Positions 37,156 through 46,145 of a stretch of 64,000 nt of DNA are shown one piece after another (positions within the stretch are counted from its first letter, which is position 1; each line of letters begins with the position of its first letter). Position numbers and translations under genes: made by a program. Under the pieces are notes generated by a model. The model saw only the letters and a program-made list of their open reading frames with translations, was not told the origin of the DNA and did not search any database. Source of the DNA: Mesorhizobium sp. (GTDB lineage: Bacteria > Pseudomonadota > Alphaproteobacteria > Rhizobiales > Rhizobiaceae); NCBI RefSeq assembly GCF_017306545.1, contig NZ_JAFKID010000004.1, forward strand, positions 1 to 64,000, in the 5' to 3' direction.

Positions 37156-37437
37156 TCAGCGCTGCGGCGCGTGGCTGCCTGCCGCGCCGGTTGTGTCATG
37201 ACGCTTGGCTGGCAGGACCGTGTTGCTGTCGGCGGTCGAATTCTTGGTGCCGCGATTGGCCCAGGCCTGCAAGTCGGCGATCGCGTAGACGACGCGGCCG
37301 CCGAGCTTCTTGAAGGCCGGCCCGGTGCCGTAGGTGCGATGCTTTTCGAGGGTCCGGCCTGACAGGCCGAGGAAGCGCGCCGCCTCCGGCGTGCGTAGAT
37401 AGCGGGGAGGGACTTGAACGGTCGCGCTTTCGGCCAT
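37156..37437 (-). CDS. Helix-turn-helix (AlpA/MerR-like) regulator
   Basis: A 93-residue protein with a winged HTH of the excisionase/AlpA type: RYLRTPEAARFLGLSGRTLE followed by FKKLGGRVVYAIADLQAWAN. It lies five bases upstream of repA on the same strand, so it may control repA expression; a role in excision is also possible. Confidence 0.85.
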   Translation of the reverse strand: MAESATVQVPPRYLRTPEAARFLGLSGRTLEKHRTYGTGPAFKKLGGRVVYAIADLQAWANRGTKNSTADSNTVLPAKRHDTTGAAGSHAPQR

Positions 37438-37571
37438 GATCGAAGCTCCGCGTGGTGCTGGGGGCCGCCGGATGTCGGCGGCGGTTCCAGCGCACGGTCG
37501 TTCGTTCGGGCGCGATCCACGATGTCGAAGGTTTCATGAAATAATCGACACCCTCGGCGGGGTGTGCGGCG

Positions 37572-38325
37572 CTAGGGTTTGCGCGGGCGTTTGAGGAGGT
37601 CGCGATAGCCGCCGAGGATAAGCTTCATGCCATCGCGAGTGAGACGGATGGTCGTCTCGCGAAGAGCGTCGCCCGCCCAGGAGGCGGCTTCGATCCGGTG
37701 CTTCGGGAAAAGCGCCTTCGCGATCGCGCGATAGGTCTCGCGTTCGAACCGCGCATCCACGGCGCGGAGCATCTGGCGCAGGCGTTGCCGCCGCAGAGGC
37801 GTCACGCGGGGATCCGGCGGCGCCGGCGGGGCGTGCATGCCGCGCCAGTAGCGGGCGAGCGCTTCCAGACGATCTGGAGTGGCTTCGTCGAGAAGCACGA
37901 GCGCCGCCGGCTCAGACGCCCCAACATCGCCACTCAACAGGTGGGCGCGGACGATCTCGTCGCCGACGTTGATGCGCTGGTATATGGCGCCGAGCAGCGA
38001 CCCGTTCGTGCTGCGGTCACCCGGTGGCGGTGGTGCGCTCCAACTCGGCAGCGCTTGCAGTATCAGGGTCCAGGGATCGGCTGCTGGAGTGCACGTGGGG
38101 TTTGCAGTCGGTGCCGACAGTTCGGGATTGGCCGCGAAAGGATAACCCCCATCTGTCGGAAAGTGCGGCGGCTAACTTGCCGTCGTCGCCTTCGACACTT
38201 AGTCGTGCGTAATCTTGCTGATACTCGGGATTACGCCGCAGAAATTCCCAGGCCAAGTCCGGAGCGTCGAGATCATTTACATAGTCGTAGGCGGTCGAGA
38301 TCCGCCATGTGCCTTGCTCCGGCAT
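37572..38325 (-). pseudogene. DUF6499-DUF2285 regulator split by a frameshift
   Basis: The front half (start 38325, MPEQGTWRISTAYDYVNDLD, LAWEFLRRNPEYQQDYARL) is a DUF6499 domain that runs out of frame at RWG near 38150. Removing one base from the five-C run at 38146-38150 joins it to a coherent continuation (PFAANPEL, DPWTLILQALPSW, LLGAIYQRIN) and to the DUF2285 domain ending at 37572. The intact protein would have about 250 residues, as in related ICEs. It is a real mutation, a programmed shift or a sequencing error. Confidence 0.75.
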
Positions 38326-38454
38326 CATTGGCCTCCCATCCCTCGCACATAGCGAGGATTGCAAAGCGAGGACGATGCTCGGTTGAGCGACTATTTGGGA
38401 AGCCCGAAGACCAACACAGGTGATGCAAGAGCTGCATCACCGAGCGCAAGAGAG

Positions 38455-38721
38455 TTAATGAAGACTGGACCTTATAAGATCGCGGAATCCATTTTGGGTC
38501 ATCCAATGCGCCCGCGCGAGATGACTTTGGTACACGACTTCGGCGCGCGCACGATCGCTCTTCGGGTCGATGCCAAAGATGATCTGAGCCACTTCTTGCC
38601 AGCAGGCGCCTTCGTTTTCCGCATCGAGCAGGCGGAGGTAGGTCGCGAGATGTGCGCGATCATAGTCGGTCAGCCGCGCGTCCGTCGGCGGTCGGTCAAG
38701 AAAACTGGATTCAGCGCTCAT
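38455..38721 (-). CDS. Short DUF2285-type DNA-binding protein
   Basis: An 88-residue protein with the pattern typical of short DUF2285 ICE regulators: DARLTDYDRAHLATYLRLLD, WQEVAQIIFGIDP and SHLARAHWMTQNG. ATG codons at 38730 and 38721 are in frame; the latter has GGGG at a suitable distance. It lies between the split regulator and an XRE gene, forming a regulatory cluster. Confidence 0.78.
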   Translation of the reverse strand: MSAESSFLDRPPTDARLTDYDRAHLATYLRLLDAENEGACWQEVAQIIFGIDPKSDRARAEVVYQSHLARAHWMTQNGFRDLIRSSLH

Positions 38722-38815
38722 AGTTAACATCCCCACCGGGGCATTATCCGAAACGGATCGATTTTGCACGACGCTGGTAGCGTAAAGACGGCGGCGTGTT
38801 GGCGTATTGTTGAAT

Positions 38816-39073
38816 TTAGGCCCGCCGTGTCTGTCGCTGGCGATCTTTCCGGACAATCATCACCCCTTCACCCTGATCGGAGTTGAGGAAGACGATCCCG
38901 GCTTCCTCAAGCGCTCGCCGGACTTGGTCGCGCGTAGACTCATGCACAGCGAGACCGCTTTCGGACTCGACGCGCTTCAGAGCGGTCAGCGATACCAGGG
39001 CCTTGTCAGCGAGCGTCTCCTGATTCCAACCAAGTAACGCGCGGGCGGCCCGCGACTGTCGGGCGGTGATCAT
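38816..39073 (-). CDS. XRE-family helix-turn-helix regulator
   Basis: An 85-residue protein with an HTH_3 domain (residues 5-60: RQSRAARALLGWNQETLADK, ALVSLTALKRVESESG). A near-palindromic operator lies 43 bases upstream of its start, over a TATAAT box, which suggests autoregulation. The start is preceded by AGGAGGTGG. It probably controls the small regulators that follow. Confidence 0.85.
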   Translation of the reverse strand: MITARQSRAARALLGWNQETLADKALVSLTALKRVESESGLAVHESTRDQVRRALEEAGIVFLNSDQGEGVMIVRKDRQRQTRRA

Positions 39074-39115
39074 GCATGACCACCTCCTACAGTCCGGACT
39101 CCGCGCGCCACGAAA

Positions 39116-39132
39116 ACGACTATAATAGTCGT
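39116..39132. promoter_or_regulatory. Operator/promoter of the XRE gene
   Basis: ACGACTA (39116-39122) and TAGTCGT (39126-39132) are inverted arms around TAA. The dyad contains TATAAT on the plus strand, and TATTAT or TATAGT can serve as a -10 on the minus strand. A small repressor bound here would block the promoter. Confidence 0.6.
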
Positions 39133-39225
39133 CTTTTGTGAGTTTGGCGAGCCAAAAGCCGCTCGGTGGCTCGGTACCTTCGAGCCCATCCGTAGAACTG
39201 ATTCGGTCGCTTTAGACGCGGAAGA

Positions 39226-39245
39226 CCCCGGCCTCTCGGCCGGGG
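39226..39245 (-). terminator. Hairpin terminator behind the second DUF736 gene
   Basis: CCCCGGCC (39226-39233) pairs with GGCCGGGG (39238-39245). It lies 15 bases beyond the DUF736 stop; on the minus strand it is followed by a short pyrimidine tract (TCTTCC), so termination may be imperfect. Confidence 0.55.
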
Positions 39246-39259
39246 CCTTTGCGCGGGCC

Positions 39260-39586
39260 TCAGTCGCCGCGCCGCCCGTTGGGACGGGACCAGATCAGCG
39301 AGAAGGTTTCTCCTTCCTCGTCGTCGAAGAGGTTGGCGTAGATGGGGGCATTGAAGCTCGGATCGTCGAGCTTGAGGCCCAGATAATCGCGGCCCTCGTT
39401 GGAGCGCTTGGACCAGGCGGCGCCGATCTCGGCGCGGCCGACCAAGACCCGGTGGCTGGGGGCGTTCTCGCCGGTGGCGCGCTGGTCGGGGACGATGCGC
39501 ACGTTCTTGGCCTGGACGCTGAGGGTGACGATTTCGCCGGTGAACTCATTCGAGCCGGTCTTCTTGAAGGTGCCGATGGTCGCCAT
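39260..39586 (-). CDS. DUF736 family protein (second copy)
   Basis: A 108-residue DUF736 protein starting MATIGTFKKTGSNEFTGEI and ending FSLIWSRPNGRRGD. It shares the family start and the WSRP end with the copy at 33735 but is clearly diverged, so the two are old paralogs. Monocistronic, with its own hairpin terminator. Function unknown; often among the most strongly expressed ICE genes. Confidence 0.88.
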   Translation of the reverse strand: MATIGTFKKTGSNEFTGEIVTLSVQAKNVRIVPDQRATGENAPSHRVLVGRAEIGAAWSKRSNEGRDYLGLKLDDPSFNAPIYANLFDDEEGETFSLIWSRPNGRRGD

Positions 39587-40147
39587 TGTAAGTCTCCGTT
39601 TTCCGTTCCCGAGCCCGCACCATTGCGGCCTCGATGGCGATCGGTTGGCTGGAGGCGATCGACGGCGCACCCCGAAGGGGCCTGACAGCTAAGGAAGACT
39701 TTCTTGTCTCGCGAGGAATGACGGCGCAGCCGGCAGGGGAAGAAAGTTTGACGCGGCTGTTGCGTCATAGGCGATCGAGGCGCAGCCGGCCTTCGGCCAG
39801 ATCAGGCCATTGAAGAGGCCGTTTGGAGCGGTCGAGGTACGGTCAGATAACGGAGAAGATGGCGGCCGTCCCGCATCGGCACACAGGCATCACCGCATGC
39901 TCACCGGCTTCGTCTCCTCCCGGCGGGCCTACGCCGCTGCATCCTGGCCTTCCACGCCCTCCGGAAGATCGCCCCACACTGTCCGTTCGGCCGCCGAGAC
40001 ATGAGCCTGCCCAGGCAGCGCTCCAGCGACCACGGCTTCTCCGGGCCGAGCGTCGATCCCGCCGCACACGCCCATCGCAACAGCGTGAGACGACGGGGGC
40101 CAACACGCCCACTGCTGCTTTGACCCTCCTGACGGCGATGACGAAGA
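39587..40147. other. Gap with no recognizable gene
   Basis: About 560 GC-rich bases between the second DUF736 gene and a small membrane protein gene. The open frames here have composition typical of random GC-rich DNA, and no family or ribosome-binding site stands out. The first ~100 bases should hold the DUF736 promoter. Confidence 0.4.
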
Positions 40148-40591
40148 TTAAGCCCGTGCAAGGTCCCGGCCGGATGGGCCCGGGGCCGCCGCCATTCCCG
40201 CGACCCGCACGAAGGCGGTGATGCCGACCGCGATCGCGCCGATGACGGAGAACGTGATCTGCCAAGCGTCAGACGGCATGAGGTGCTTCACGATGCCATG
40301 CGTCGCATGGAAACCGGCGATCGCCGCCGGCGCGATGAAGACAGCCGCCACGATCAGCTTCAGCCACGTAGGCCGAACGAAGGTGATGAGCAGATGCCCG
40401 GCCGCGAGTGTGACGGCGGCCGCGACGGCGCCGACCAAGATGGCGCCGGGAAGGCCGGCGCCCGTGCCATGCGCCCAGGCGCCCGCGGTCACGCCGACAA
40501 ACGCCGGCAACGCGAAGACGGCGAGCGTGAACAGCAGCCAGCAAAGCAAGCCGATCGCTGCGAGGGATGCAAGTATTACGAGGATGATCAT
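40148..40591 (-). CDS. Hypothetical membrane protein
   Basis: A 147-residue protein with about five hydrophobic segments (MIILVILASLAAIGLLCWLL; AILVGAVAAAVTLAAGHLL; LIVAAVFIAPAAIAGFHA). The start at 40591 follows GGAGG with good spacing; the open frame upstream is out of character. No family recognized. Location just outside the arsenic segment suggests an ICE accessory gene. Confidence 0.7.
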   Translation of the reverse strand: MIILVILASLAAIGLLCWLLFTLAVFALPAFVGVTAGAWAHGTGAGLPGAILVGAVAAAVTLAAGHLLITFVRPTWLKLIVAAVFIAPAAIAGFHATHGIVKHLMPSDAWQITFSVIGAIAVGITAFVRVAGMAAAPGPSGRDLARA

Positions 40592-40780
40592 GGTGGTGGC
40601 CTCCGTAAGGACAAAGTCTGACGGTCGCGCCTTCCACCACCACCACGGCGCACCCGAAATATAGCGCAAGACCGGCAGCACCGGGAGCGAAAATCTTCGG
40701 TGAATTCCGCTGTGCCGGCCGGCGCGCAAGCATCAGGTGGCGAAGGGATCGATCTCATGGTTATGCCCACCTGCGCATAA

Positions 40781-40808
40781 CCACGATTATGATCCGTGGG
40801 AGATTATG
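40781..40808. repeat. Left inverted repeat of the arsenic segment
   Basis: CCACGATTATGATCCG and the following twelve bases match the inverse of 48594-48621 except at positions 4 and 17. Just outside, GGTTATG and CATAACC (40759-40765, 40776-40782) form a further small dyad. Confidence 0.6.
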
Positions 40809-40827
40809 GATAGTTGAGCGGCGCTGC

Positions 40828-42090
40828 TCAGTGCTCGGCCCAGCCGACAGCGGTGGCCGAGCGCCTGTGCTTCGCCACGAAACCGAACAGCACGATCACC
40901 AACAGGACATTGACGAGGGCTACCGCGAAGAGCGCGCCGAGGGCTCCGTTCGCGCCCAGCCGCTCGATCAGTATCGAGCCGAGGGAAGGCGACGCTGCCT
41001 GCATAATGAGGCTTGGCATCGCGATACGGCCGACGATCGATGGATAGCGGTGTTGACCGAATACAGCGAGCGGCAGCGTGCCACGCGCGATCGATTCAAT
41101 GCCGATGCCGCATCCGTAGAACACGAGCGCTGCCGCGACGATCGGAAATCCGATCCAGAGGAGACCGACTCCGGCGGCGACGAAAACCGTCGAGGCGAGC
41201 TTCGTCCAGATCGGATGATGGAACCGGCTGATCAGCATCTCGATTGCGCGAGCACCGACCTGGCACGGCCCAACAATCGCGCCCAGCGCAACGGCGGCCG
41301 CAAGAGCGATGTCGCGGGCCTGAAGGATCGTCAGCAGGTGAACCGAGAGTAGCGCTGAAATCATCGAGCTGATGGTGATGACGAGCGCGATCAAGGCGAA
41401 CAGCAGGCGCTCGCCGTGGCGCACCGGCCGATTAACTCGGTCGCCGGAATTACCGGCTGCATGCGCGGTGACATCCGCCACCCGCTTCGGTTCTCGGGGA
41501 AGCGCAAAGACATACAGCGGCAGCAGGACTGCGAGGTGGATTCCCGCATAGATCAGGCAAGCGTCACGCCAACCGAAATGCGAGACCAGCATGGCCGAGA
41601 GCGGCCAGCATACAGTGCTGGCAAAGCCGCCGAACAGGGTCAGCGTTGTGATCGCCGTGCGTGCCTGTTGACCGAAAAAGCGGCCGAGCATCGCGAAGGC
41701 CGCATCGTAGAGGCCGGCGCCCATGCCGATGCCGAGAACGATCCAAGAGGCGACGTAGATGGGCAGGCTGGGTGAGAGCGCCAGACCGATCAGGCCGAGC
41801 GCGAGAAACACGGCACTCGTCGCCAGCACCAGGCGCCCGCCGAGACGCTGGATGGTATCGCCGACGCGAGGCGAGACGACGCCGGCGACAAGCAAGCCGA
41901 GGGAAAGGCCGCCGACAATCCAGCCGAGCGGCCATCCCGTATCGTCGGCGATCGGCTTGGCGAGCACGGCGAGGAGGTAATAGGACGAGCCCCAGGCAAG
42001 AATCTGCGTCACCCCGAGCACCGGGATGATGCTCCGAAGACGTGGTGCTCCCTCGGCTGTCCCAAGCGGCTCGATGGCGGTACTCGTCAC
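40828..42090 (-). CDS. MFS efflux transporter of the arsenic operon (ArsK-like)
   Basis: A 420-residue, 12-helix MFS protein at the end of the arsenic operon. The GTG start at 42090 overlaps the flavoprotein stop by four bases, so it is translationally coupled. Motifs include TQILAWGSSYYLLAVLAKPI, SPRVGDTIQRLGGRL and YDAAFAMLGRFFG. MFS pumps in this position (ArsK type) export arsenite, antimonite or organoarsenicals; the exact substrate is inferred. Confidence 0.8.
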   Translation of the reverse strand: MTSTAIEPLGTAEGAPRLRSIIPVLGVTQILAWGSSYYLLAVLAKPIADDTGWPLGWIVGGLSLGLLVAGVVSPRVGDTIQRLGGRLVLATSAVFLALGLIGLALSPSLPIYVASWIVLGIGMGAGLYDAAFAMLGRFFGQQARTAITTLTLFGGFASTVCWPLSAMLVSHFGWRDACLIYAGIHLAVLLPLYVFALPREPKRVADVTAHAAGNSGDRVNRPVRHGERLLFALIALVITISSMISALLSVHLLTILQARDIALAAAVALGAIVGPCQVGARAIEMLISRFHHPIWTKLASTVFVAAGVGLLWIGFPIVAAALVFYGCGIGIESIARGTLPLAVFGQHRYPSIVGRIAMPSLIMQAASPSLGSILIERLGANGALGALFAVALVNVLLVIVLFGFVAKHRRSATAVGWAEH

Positions 42091-43481
42091 GCCGCCACTC
42101 CGCAGCCGCAGCCTTTCTTGCCGGCATCCTTCGCCATCGCATCGGCGAGGCAGCAGGCGTCGGCCTCGACGGGCGCGGGCCCGCCGCAGCACCCCGCGGC
42201 GGAGCCAGGTTCCGAGGAGAACGCTGTGGTGCAGACGCCCGTCTCCGGCAGAATAAGCTGCACCTTGTCGGCTGCAGCGAGGTCGCCGGCGAGCGCGGCG
42301 GCGATCGAACGGACCTGCTCATAGCCTGTAAGCAGCAGGAAGGTCGGCGCCCGGCCGTAACTTTTGATGCCAACCGTGTAGAAGCCGCGTTCCGGGTGTG
42401 CCAGCTCGCGATGGCCATGCGGTGGCACGGAGCCGCAGGAGTGTTCGTTCGGGTCGATCAGCGGTCCGAGCGCCTTGGCGCTTTCGAGCCAGGGGTCGAG
42501 ATCCAGGCGCAGTTCGCCAGTCAGCGACAGATCGGGCCGCTGGCCGGTGGCGACGACGACCTGGTCGACGGGTCCGATCAGCCGCGGCCCTTCCGCCGTC
42601 TCGCCTTCCACGACGATCCGGCCGCCTTCGCGTCGCAGGGCGGTTGTCGAAAACCCTGTGACCAGCGGCACACGACCGCTCTCGACCAGTTCGCGCGTTT
42701 CGGCGCCCAGTTCACCGCGCGCTGGCAATTGGTCGGCGTTGCCGCCGCCATAGACACGGGCGAGGTCGCTTCCGCGTGTCGCCCAGATGGCGCCAGTCGA
42801 AGGCTCGGCCTCGGCGAGGCGCGCCAGGTCGAGCAAGGCATTGGCGGCTGAATGGCCCGCGCCGACGACCAGCGTCGTTCGTCCCGCGTAGATGGCCCGG
42901 TGCCGTCCAAGGACATCGGGGATGCCATAGGCGATGTAATCGGAAAACTCGTCCTCCCCCTCCGCCGGCAGGCCGTTCGCGCCGAGCGGGTTGGGTGTCG
43001 TCCAGGTGCCGGAGGCATCGATCACCGCCCGCGCAAGATCGCGGCGAACGCCGTCGGCGCGCTGGACGATCAAGTCGAAGGGGCGGTGGTCGCGGCCGCG
43101 GCTAACGACTTTGTCCAGGCCATGCCGTGCGACGGCGGTGACGCGCGCGTTGGTCTCGATCAGCCCGGACAGCTCAGTCGTTGCGGCCAGTGGCTCGAGA
43201 TAGCGGGCGACGATCTCGTTCGCGGTTGGAAATACGTCCGCCGGCGGCGTCTGCCAGCCAGCGCGCGCTAGGAGAGCCGTTGCCGCGGCATCCATGCAGT
43301 AGCGCCAGGGCGTGAAGACACGGACATGACCCCAGTCGCGCATGTTCGCGCCGACGGCCGGTCCTGCCTCGTAGACCTTCACCGGCAGGTTATGGGCAAT
43401 GAGATGCGCTGCGGCCGCTAAGCCCACCGGCCCGCCGCCGATGACGGCGATAGGGAGAGATTCGAGCAAGGGCCTCTTCAT
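42087..43481 (-). CDS. FAD-dependent oxidoreductase of the arsenic operon with cysteine-rich tail
   Basis: A 464-residue flavoprotein with an N-terminal FAD-binding Rossmann motif (IAVIGGGPVGLAAAAHL), a second dinucleotide motif (TTLVVGAGHSAANALLDL) and the BVMO-like ATGQRPDLS. The last ~50 residues contain ten cysteines (GVCTTAF, GCCGG, ACCLAD, GCGCG), suited to bind As(III). It resembles the ArsO-type flavin monooxygenases found beside arsenic efflux genes. Start at 43481 (MKRPLLES). A possible ArsR site lies just upstream. Confidence 0.8.
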   Translation of the reverse strand: MKRPLLESLPIAVIGGGPVGLAAAAHLIAHNLPVKVYEAGPAVGANMRDWGHVRVFTPWRYCMDAAATALLARAGWQTPPADVFPTANEIVARYLEPLAATTELSGLIETNARVTAVARHGLDKVVSRGRDHRPFDLIVQRADGVRRDLARAVIDASGTWTTPNPLGANGLPAEGEDEFSDYIAYGIPDVLGRHRAIYAGRTTLVVGAGHSAANALLDLARLAEAEPSTGAIWATRGSDLARVYGGGNADQLPARGELGAETRELVESGRVPLVTGFSTTALRREGGRIVVEGETAEGPRLIGPVDQVVVATGQRPDLSLTGELRLDLDPWLESAKALGPLIDPNEHSCGSVPPHGHRELAHPERGFYTVGIKSYGRAPTFLLLTGYEQVRSIAAALAGDLAAADKVQLILPETGVCTTAFSSEPGSAAGCCGGPAPVEADACCLADAMAKDAGKKGCGCGVAA

Positions 43482-43527
43482 ATTCGATCTTTCCAGTATC
43501 ATGGAAATTATAGACAAATAGAGAGGC

Positions 43528-43851
43528 TCAGGCGGCGGCCACTCCGTTTTGATCGGCGGCGCAGGACGCGTCCACGCAACACTCGTCGACGAGAAAGCCG
43601 ACCAGGCTGTTCATCGCCAGGTAGTTCGCGCGGCAGATCAGCGTCGTCACCTGACGCTCCTGCGTCACGAGCCCCGTCAGGATTAGCCTGTGGAGGTGAT
43701 GCGACAGCGTGGAGGCGGCGATCCCAATCTTCTCTTGCAGGCGACCGACCGGCAGCCCGCAATCGCCGGCGCGAACCAGCGTCCGGTAGACCTGAAGCCG
43801 CGTCGGGTTGCCGAGCGCTTCGAGTTGCTTTGCTGCTTCTTCGACATTCAT
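43528..43851 (-). CDS. arsR: ArsR-family arsenic-responsive repressor (first)
   Basis: A 107-residue winged-helix repressor (LGNPTRLQVYRTLVRAGDCG; SHHLHRLILTGLVTQERQV) with C-terminal cysteines DECCVDASC as a likely As(III) site, typical of Acidithiobacillus/Agrobacterium-type ArsR. It lies between arsH and the flavoprotein gene, and may control the downstream pair. The start at 43851 was chosen because it gives the family N-terminus. Confidence 0.9.
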   Translation of the reverse strand: MNVEEAAKQLEALGNPTRLQVYRTLVRAGDCGLPVGRLQEKIGIAASTLSHHLHRLILTGLVTQERQVTTLICRANYLAMNSLVGFLVDECCVDASCAADQNGVAAA

Positions 43852-43852
43852 G

Positions 43853-43914
43853 GAAATAGCTCTACCGCCGGCGGTGGGCGCCGTCAATTGCTATTTCCAC
43901 CATCCTCGAAATAG
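43853..43914. promoter_or_regulatory. Candidate operator upstream of the first arsR
   Basis: CTATTTC (43891-43897) and GAAATAG (43908-43914) form an inverted repeat, and a further GAAATAG is at 43853-43859. A similar block, TTCCAGTATCATGGAA at 43491-43506, precedes the flavoprotein gene. These could be ArsR sites making an internal promoter of the operon. Confidence 0.45.
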
Positions 43915-43924
43915 AATGACAGGG

Positions 43925-44647
43925 TCAGATCGCGCTCAGCTTGACGCGCGCACTGAGCTTCTCCGCCGCCTCCTTGCGCTCGCTATACCGGCTGGTGAGG
44001 TAGGCAGCCGGGCCGCGTGTCAGCAGTGTGAACTTCACCAGCTCCTCCACAACGTCGACGACCCGATCGTAATAGGGAGATGGCTTCATTCGGCCGGCTT
44101 CGTCGAATTGCTCATAGGCTTTGGCGACGGAGGATTGGTTCGGGATCGTGATCATGCGCATCCAGCGGCCGAGGACGCGCATCTGATTGACCGCGTTGAA
44201 CGACTGCGATCCGCCGCTCACCTGCATGACCGCGAGCGTCTTGCCTTGAGTGGGCCTCACCGCGCCGAGAGACAGGGGTATCCAGTCGATCTGAGCCTTC
44301 ATGATGCCGGTCATGGCCCCGTGACGCTCCGGGCTGCACCAAACCTGCCCCTCCGACCAGGCCGACAGTTCGCGCAGCTCAGCGACCTTCGGGTGATCGG
44401 CGGGCGCATCGTCGGGAAGCGGCAGGCCGCTGGGATTGAAGATGCGGGTCTCGGCGCCGAAGGCCTCGAGCAGACGCGCGACCTCCTGGGCCTGGAACCG
44501 GCTGAAAGAACGCTCACGCAGGGAGCCGTACAACAGGAGGATGCGAGGTGGATGCGTCGGCGCTTGCGGCAGAAGGTCGGCCGTCGTTGGCGCTTCAAAG
44601 GTGTCGGGATCGATGTTCGGCAGGTCCGACAGATCAGGCGCCTCCAT
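43925..44647 (-). CDS. arsH: Arsenical resistance protein ArsH (FMN reductase family)
   Basis: NADPH-dependent flavin oxidoreductase that oxidizes trivalent organoarsenicals. The 240-residue protein has the flavodoxin-like FMN motif [13 protein letters not shown], the [20 protein letters not shown] stretch and [20 protein letters not shown], all diagnostic of ArsH. It overlaps acr3 by one base. Confidence 0.95.
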   Translation of the reverse strand: MEAPDLSDLPNIDPDTFEAPTTADLLPQAPTHPPRILLLYGSLRERSFSRFQAQEVARLLEAFGAETRIFNPSGLPLPDDAPADHPKVAELRELSAWSEGQVWCSPERHGAMTGIMKAQIDWIPLSLGAVRPTQGKTLAVMQVSGGSQSFNAVNQMRVLGRWMRMITIPNQSSVAKAYEQFDEAGRMKPSPYYDRVVDVVEELVKFTLLTRGPAAYLTSRYSERKEAAEKLSARVKLSAI

Positions 44648-45702
44648 CAGCGCGCCTCTTTGGCGACCTGCGGCACTGTCTGACCGCGCTCATACCAACC
44701 CTTGGAGCGATTGACGATCCAGACCACGGTCAGCATGACCGGAACTTCGATCAGCACGCCGACCACGGTCGCAAGGGCCGCACCCGACTGGAAACCGAAC
44801 AGGCTGATCGCGGCAGCAACCGCCAGCTCGAAGAAGTTGGAGGCGCCGATCAGGGCGGAGGGGCCGGCGACGCAGTGCTGCTCGCCGGAAAGCCGGTTCA
44901 GCAGGTAGGCGAGCCCGGCATTGAAATAGACCTGGATCAGGATCGGCACCGCGAGCAACGCGATGACGAGCGGCTGCGCCAGGATCTGCTCGCCCTGAAA
45001 GCCGAACAGCAACACCAGGGTCGCCAACAATGCCACAAGCGAGACCGGCTGTAGCCGATCGAGAAAGGCCTTCAGCCGCGGCTCCCCGCCGCTCGCGAGC
45101 AGATGCCGACGCAGGAGCTGAGCGGCGATCACGGGCACGATGATGTAGAGGCCGACCGAAAGGACGAGCGTGTCCCAAGGCACTGTGATGGCCGACAATC
45201 CCAGGAGCAGTCCGACGATCGGTGCGAACGCGAACACCATAATGGAGTCGTTGAGCGCGACTTGGCTCAGCGTGAAATGCGGCTCGCCTTTGGTCAGGTT
45301 GGACCAGACGAACACCATCGCAGTGCAAGGCGCGGCTGCGAGAATGATAAGCCCGGCGATGTAGCTGTCGATCTGGCCGGCAGGGAGAAGCGGGCGGAAG
45401 AGATACCCGACGAACAACCAGCCGAGCGCGGCCATCGAAAACGGCTTCACGGCCCAGTTGACGAACAGGGTGACGCCGATCCCACGCCAATGCTCCTTCA
45501 CCTGGCCGAGCGCGGCGAAGTCGATCTTGATCAGCATTGGCACGATCATCAGCCAGATCAGCGCCGCGACCGGCAGGTTGACCTTAGCGATCTCGGCGGC
45601 GCCGATCGTATGAAAGACGCCCGGCATGAAGTGGCCGAGCGCGACCCCTATGGCGATGCAAAGAGCGACCCAGAGGGTGAGATAGCGTTCGAATGTGGAC
45701 AT
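44647..45702 (-). CDS. acr3: Arsenite efflux permease ACR3
   Basis: Ten-helix inner-membrane As(III)/H+ antiporter of 351 residues. The conserved fourth-helix cysteine is present (Cys126 in [18 protein letters not shown]), as are VPMLIKIDF and [14 protein letters not shown]. It exports the arsenite made by the two arsenate reductases upstream. Confidence 0.95.
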   Translation of the reverse strand: MSTFERYLTLWVALCIAIGVALGHFMPGVFHTIGAAEIAKVNLPVAALIWLMIVPMLIKIDFAALGQVKEHWRGIGVTLFVNWAVKPFSMAALGWLFVGYLFRPLLPAGQIDSYIAGLIILAAAPCTAMVFVWSNLTKGEPHFTLSQVALNDSIMVFAFAPIVGLLLGLSAITVPWDTLVLSVGLYIIVPVIAAQLLRRHLLASGGEPRLKAFLDRLQPVSLVALLATLVLLFGFQGEQILAQPLVIALLAVPILIQVYFNAGLAYLLNRLSGEQHCVAGPSALIGASNFFELAVAAAISLFGFQSGAALATVVGVLIEVPVMLTVVWIVNRSKGWYERGQTVPQVAKEAR

Positions 45703-45711
45703 GGTGCTACC

Positions 45712-46137
45712 TCACGCCGTCGCCACGGGGCGGCCGTGCTCGTCCACCACCCGCTCTCCGTCTTCCTTGACGAACTTGCCACGCTGCGGCGGCAGCAGAT
45801 CGAGCACCTGTTCCGAAGGACGGCAGAGGCGAACACCCTGGGGCGTGACGACGATCGGCCGGTTGATCAGGATCGGATGCGCCATCATGGCGTCGAGGAG
45901 CTGCTCATCCGTCAGGTTCGGATCGCTGAGGGCCAACTCCGCATAGGGCGTGCCCTTCTCGCGCAGCAACGCGCGAACGGAGATGCCCATGCGGGCGATA
46001 AGCTGCTTGAGCATCGTCCGCGAAGGCGGTGTCTTCAGATACTCGATGACGTGTGGCTCGATGCCGGCATTGCGGATCATCGCCAGTGTGTTGCGCGAGG
46101 TGCCGCAGTCGGAGTTGTGGTAGATGATGACGTCCAT
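45712..46137 (-). CDS. arsC: Arsenate reductase, glutaredoxin-coupled (ArsC)
   Basis: Reduces arsenate to arsenite using glutathione/glutaredoxin. The 141-residue protein carries the active-site motif HNSDCGTSRNT (Cys11) and the arginine triad region with ILINRPIVVTPQG. Start at 46137 (MDVIIYHN) was preferred to one four codons upstream. It lies between the LMW-phosphatase-type reductase and acr3. Confidence 0.94.
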   Translation of the reverse strand: MDVIIYHNSDCGTSRNTLAMIRNAGIEPHVIEYLKTPPSRTMLKQLIARMGISVRALLREKGTPYAELALSDPNLTDEQLLDAMMAHPILINRPIVVTPQGVRLCRPSEQVLDLLPPQRGKFVKEDGERVVDEHGRPVATA

Positions 46138-46145
46138 GGTGCGCC

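Noticed and set aside
39810-40265. Open frames in both strands of the gap after the second DUF736 gene
   Set aside because: Pro/Arg/Ser-rich translations typical of noncoding GC-rich DNA; no family or ribosome-binding site.
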